Positions 61,926-64,000 of a DNA stretch of 64,000 bases are shown piece by piece (the stretch's first letter is position 1; the number at the start of each line of letters is the position of its first letter). The notes below the pieces were generated by a model. That model was not told where the DNA came from, made no database searches, and saw only the letters and a list, made by a program, of their open reading frames with translations. This DNA is from Streptomyces sp. NBC_00390. GTDB taxonomy: Bacteria > Actinomycetota > Actinomycetes > Streptomycetales > Streptomycetaceae. Position numbers and translations under genes: made by a program. Location: contig NZ_CP107945.1 in assembly GCF_036057275.1 (NCBI RefSeq), positions 7,564,001 to 7,628,000 on the forward strand, given 5' to 3'.

Positions 61926-62377
61926 CCGCCCTACCGGTGACCCCGGAGCAGATACGCAACCTCATCCACCGCGCCGAGCGCACCCCCCTCACGGCCGACG
62001 AAGCCGCTCGCCTGCGCGCCGGATTCGACCAGCTCATGAAGCAGACCCAGTCCGCCAGCGAGGCCGAGCCGGAAGCCGGGCAGGCCGCACAGGGCAAGGC
62101 GTCATGGCTCACCTCGACACACCGACACGACATCGGCGCCCGCATCGAAACCCTCGACGCCACCACGCCCGACGGCCGATACCTGACTCTCATCACCGGT
62201 GCCGGCCCGGACCTGCAGGCCGAAGACACCACTGAGGCCGACCACCGGCGAGCCCGCGCAGAGGCATACCGAGCATCGCTGGAGCACGTGCTGGATGAGA
62301 CCAGCCCCGAAGCGCCGCTGTCTCTGGCTGGTCCGCGCAGCCTCCGCGCTATTCGGCCAACTCCGGCCGACAGTTGA
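61922..62377 (+). CDS. Hypothetical protein, 151 aa
   Basis: It starts at a TTG that overlaps the previous stop, with AGGAG 6 bases upstream. The first part, LTALPVTPEQIRNLIHRAER, then LTADEAARLRAGFDQLMKQ, is helical. The second part has THRHDIGARIETLDATTPDG and RYLTLITGAGPDL. No family was recognised. It ends the overlapping chain, 59 bases before the ParB-like nuclease gene. Confidence 0.55.
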   Translation: MTALPVTPEQIRNLIHRAERTPLTADEAARLRAGFDQLMKQTQSASEAEPEAGQAAQGKASWLTSTHRHDIGARIETLDATTPDGRYLTLITGAGPDLQAEDTTEADHRRARAEAYRASLEHVLDETSPEAPLSLAGPRSLRAIRPTPADS

Positions 62378-62436
62378 TCGTCTACTGTTGATCGGTGTAG
62401 GGCGCGGGGAACGGCCTACACAGAGGGAACCGCCAC

Positions 62437-63099
62437 GTGACCGCGACGCCCGCCAACATCCCCGAGGACCTCCAGCCGCTCGTCGTCCCCACCCAGGACC
62501 TCAAGCCGTATCACCGCAACCCACGCAACGGCGACGTTCCTGCCATCGCCAAATCCCTGACCGTCAACGGCCAGTACAAAGCGATCGTCGTCAACCGAGG
62601 CACCCACACCGGACGCCCCAACGAAATCCTGGCCGGTAACCACACCTACGCGGCCGCCGTCGACCTCGGCTGGGAACACATCGCCGCGACGTGGGTCGAC
62701 GTAGACGACGAGGCCGCAGCCCGCATCGTCATCGTCGACAACCGCACATCCGACCTCGCCGGATACGACACCGTGCTCCTGGCCGAGATCCTTGCCGAAC
62801 TGCCCGACCTCAACGGCACCGGCTACGACCAGGACGCCCTCGCCGAACTCCTCGACGACACCAGCTTGCCCGAGCCCATCGCCCTGCCCAGCGACGGCGC
62901 CGGCACCGGAGCCGCAGCCACCGTCGACTACCTCCAGTGGGGCTACCTTCAGTGGTCGACCACCCGCGTCCGGATCACCTCCGAAGAGGTCGAAACCCTC
63001 AACTCCCGCTACGGCAAGTTCGTCGACGACACCAACAGCGACCTCGGCTTCGGCTGGCACCTCCTCCAGCAGGCCCACGAGGAGACCGAAGCCTCATGA
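62437..63099 (+). CDS. ParB/Srx-fold (ParB-like nuclease domain) protein
   Basis: A 220-aa protein. The ParB/sulfiredoxin core is seen in VVPTQDLKPYHRNPRNGDVP, then SLTVNGQYKAIVVN and ILAGNHTYAAAVDLGW. VDDEAAARIVIVDNRTSDLAG follows. The C-terminal 90 residues carry VDYLQWGYLQWSTTRVRITS and are not assigned. Such proteins are common in actinophages and integrative elements, often beside DNA methylases. GTG start. It overlaps the next gene (ATGA). Confidence 0.8.
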   Translation: MTATPANIPEDLQPLVVPTQDLKPYHRNPRNGDVPAIAKSLTVNGQYKAIVVNRGTHTGRPNEILAGNHTYAAAVDLGWEHIAATWVDVDDEAAARIVIVDNRTSDLAGYDTVLLAEILAELPDLNGTGYDQDALAELLDDTSLPEPIALPSDGAGTGAAATVDYLQWGYLQWSTTRVRITSEEVETLNSRYGKFVDDTNSDLGFGWHLLQQAHEETEAS

Positions 63100-64000
63100 G
63101 CGCACCGACCACGACGTTCCACGAGGCGTACCCACTCGACGAGCTGCGTGCCGCCGACTACAACCCGCGCCGCCTCAGCCAGGACGCCTTCGTACGCCTC
63201 CAGACATCACTACGCCGCCACGGCATCGTCAAGCCCGTCATCCTCAACGCCGACGGCACGCTCGTCGCAGGCCACCAGAGAACCAAGGGCCTCAAGGCCA
63301 TCGGTATCACCCACACCCCCGCAGTCATGCTTGGCACCAAGGTCCGCCTCCAGGACGAGATCCAGTTCAACCTCCTGCACAACCGCGTCGAAACCGAAGC
63401 GTCAGTCGTCTACGCCGAGCCTGGCGAACTCGGCACCTGGTCATGGATCCCCTGGCAGACCATCCGCGTCGCCGACCGCAAGAACCTGTCCTTCGTCAAC
63501 GCCATCGGCCACATGACCGCCGGCCACGGCCCCTGGGGCAGCGTCGTCATCGACGACCAGGGCCGCATCGTCCTCAACGCCGAATACGCTGTCGTTGCCG
63601 TAGCCTCCCGCTTCGACCTCCTCGCCTGGACAGTCCCATCCTCGGAAGCCGCGCAGCTGCACGCCGACCTCACTGGCGAGTACGGCGTCTACGACTGGTC
63701 CGCCATCGAGGACAAGGCCCCCGTATGGAATCAGCACATCGTCCAGCCCAAGCGTCTGCGGCAGTTCTCCTCCAAGGCCAAGCAGGGGAAGCTCTCGTAC
63801 GGGTCTGAGACCTGGGACCAGCTCGTCGTGCCCTGGCTCAAGCCCACGCAGCGCGTTGTCGACTTCGGCGCGGGCTACGGCGACTATGCCAAGCACCTGC
63901 GAGCCAAGGGCTTCAACGTCCACGACTACGAGCCCTACCGGTGCACCCCCGGCTCGTACGCTGTCGACATCAAGGCCGTCGTCGGCATGATCCGCGACAT
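63096..64000 (+). CDS. ParB/Srx domain fused to a class I methyltransferase, C-terminus beyond window
   Basis: About 301 residues are visible and the frame is still open at the right edge. Residues about 8-110 form a second ParB/Srx-type domain (PLDELRAADYNPRRLSQDAF, GTLVAGHQRTKGLKAIGI, EIQFNLLHNRVETEA). A middle part (GELGTWSWIPWQTIRVADRK, SVVIDDQGRIVLNAEYAVVA) is unassigned. From about residue 250 a SAM-binding motif appears, VVDFGAGYGDYAKHLRAKGF. The ATG overlaps the previous stop. ParB-methylase fusions are known in phages; the target of this one is unknown. Confidence 0.78.
   Translation, partial: MSAPTTTFHEAYPLDELRAADYNPRRLSQDAFVRLQTSLRRHGIVKPVILNADGTLVAGHQRTKGLKAIGITHTPAVMLGTKVRLQDEIQFNLLHNRVETEASVVYAEPGELGTWSWIPWQTIRVADRKNLSFVNAIGHMTAGHGPWGSVVIDDQGRIVLNAEYAVVAVASRFDLLAWTVPSSEAAQLHADLTGEYGVYDWSAIEDKAPVWNQHIVQPKRLRQFSSKAKQGKLSYGSETWDQLVVPWLKPTQRVVDFGAGYGDYAKHLRAKGFNVHDYEPYRCTPGSYAVDIKAVVGMIRD

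Overview
The window is very GC-rich chromosomal DNA from a Streptomyces-type actinomycete. The evidence is the G/C-ending codon use, frequent GTG/TTG starts, gene families typical of that genus (DUF1876, DUF5133, DUF6158, DUF6328, DUF6458, LAXTG surface protein, SigB/F/G-type sigma factors, SARP regulator) and a DasR-like operator at nagB. No tRNA, rRNA or CRISPR array was seen.

Layout. 1-171: start of an amidase leaving the window on the left. 172-1440: about 1.3 kb without an intact gene, holding decayed minus-strand coding remnants. 1441-9813: a divergent hypothetical gene and a seven-gene molybdenum hydroxylase operon (S, L and M subunits, MoxR ATPase, VWA protein, XdhC-type factor, CoxG-like protein). 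The large subunit has the form II AYRGAGR motif, so the substrate is probably not CO. 9852-15538: globin-reductase, nagB with a DasR-type site, SARP regulator. 15577-17367: class F sortase and a repeat-rich membrane-tailed surface protein. 17594-19663: dhaKLM. 20097-24463: secreted barrel protein, cytochrome P450 with its own reductase and ferredoxin, membrane protein. 24740-28340: PP2C phosphatase remnant, DUF1876 protein, shortened HAD phosphatase, GH65 phosphorylase. 28579-32392: VOC protein, epimerase, DUF5133 protein, FUSC-type membrane protein.

32433-44696 is a stress-signalling neighbourhood: two SigB-family sigma factors, a STAS antagonist, two RsbW-like kinases, a TM-less hybrid histidine kinase with HAMP repeats, a CsbD-like protein, an ANTAR/PP2C phosphatase, a baeRF protein and a DJ-1/PfpI protein. 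Sites matching GNNT-N14-16-GGGTAY, the form I recall for SigB promoters of Streptomyces, lie upstream of seven genes between 33.4 and 50.1 kb. The set resembles a locally clustered general-stress regulon.

44902-49995 encodes methylmalonyl-CoA mutase (two subunits) and its GTPase MeaB. 50219-55069 holds small membrane proteins, a transketolase, an LAETG surface protein and a TauD-family dioxygenase.

From about 55.1 kb to the right edge the codon use relaxes and the content becomes that of an integrative element: an HTH protein, a serine-recombinase relative without its catalytic domain, a TrmB/LuxR-type regulator divergent from a small exported peptide that ends in a repeated DSTW motif, a ParB-like protein, a DNA methylase, a chain of overlapping small genes behind a structured leader, and two ParB/Srx-fold proteins, the second fused to a methyltransferase and cut by the window edge. 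The regulator/peptide pair, the ParB/methylase cassette with its shared operator and structured leader, and the clustered SigB-type promoters are the best candidates for something undescribed.
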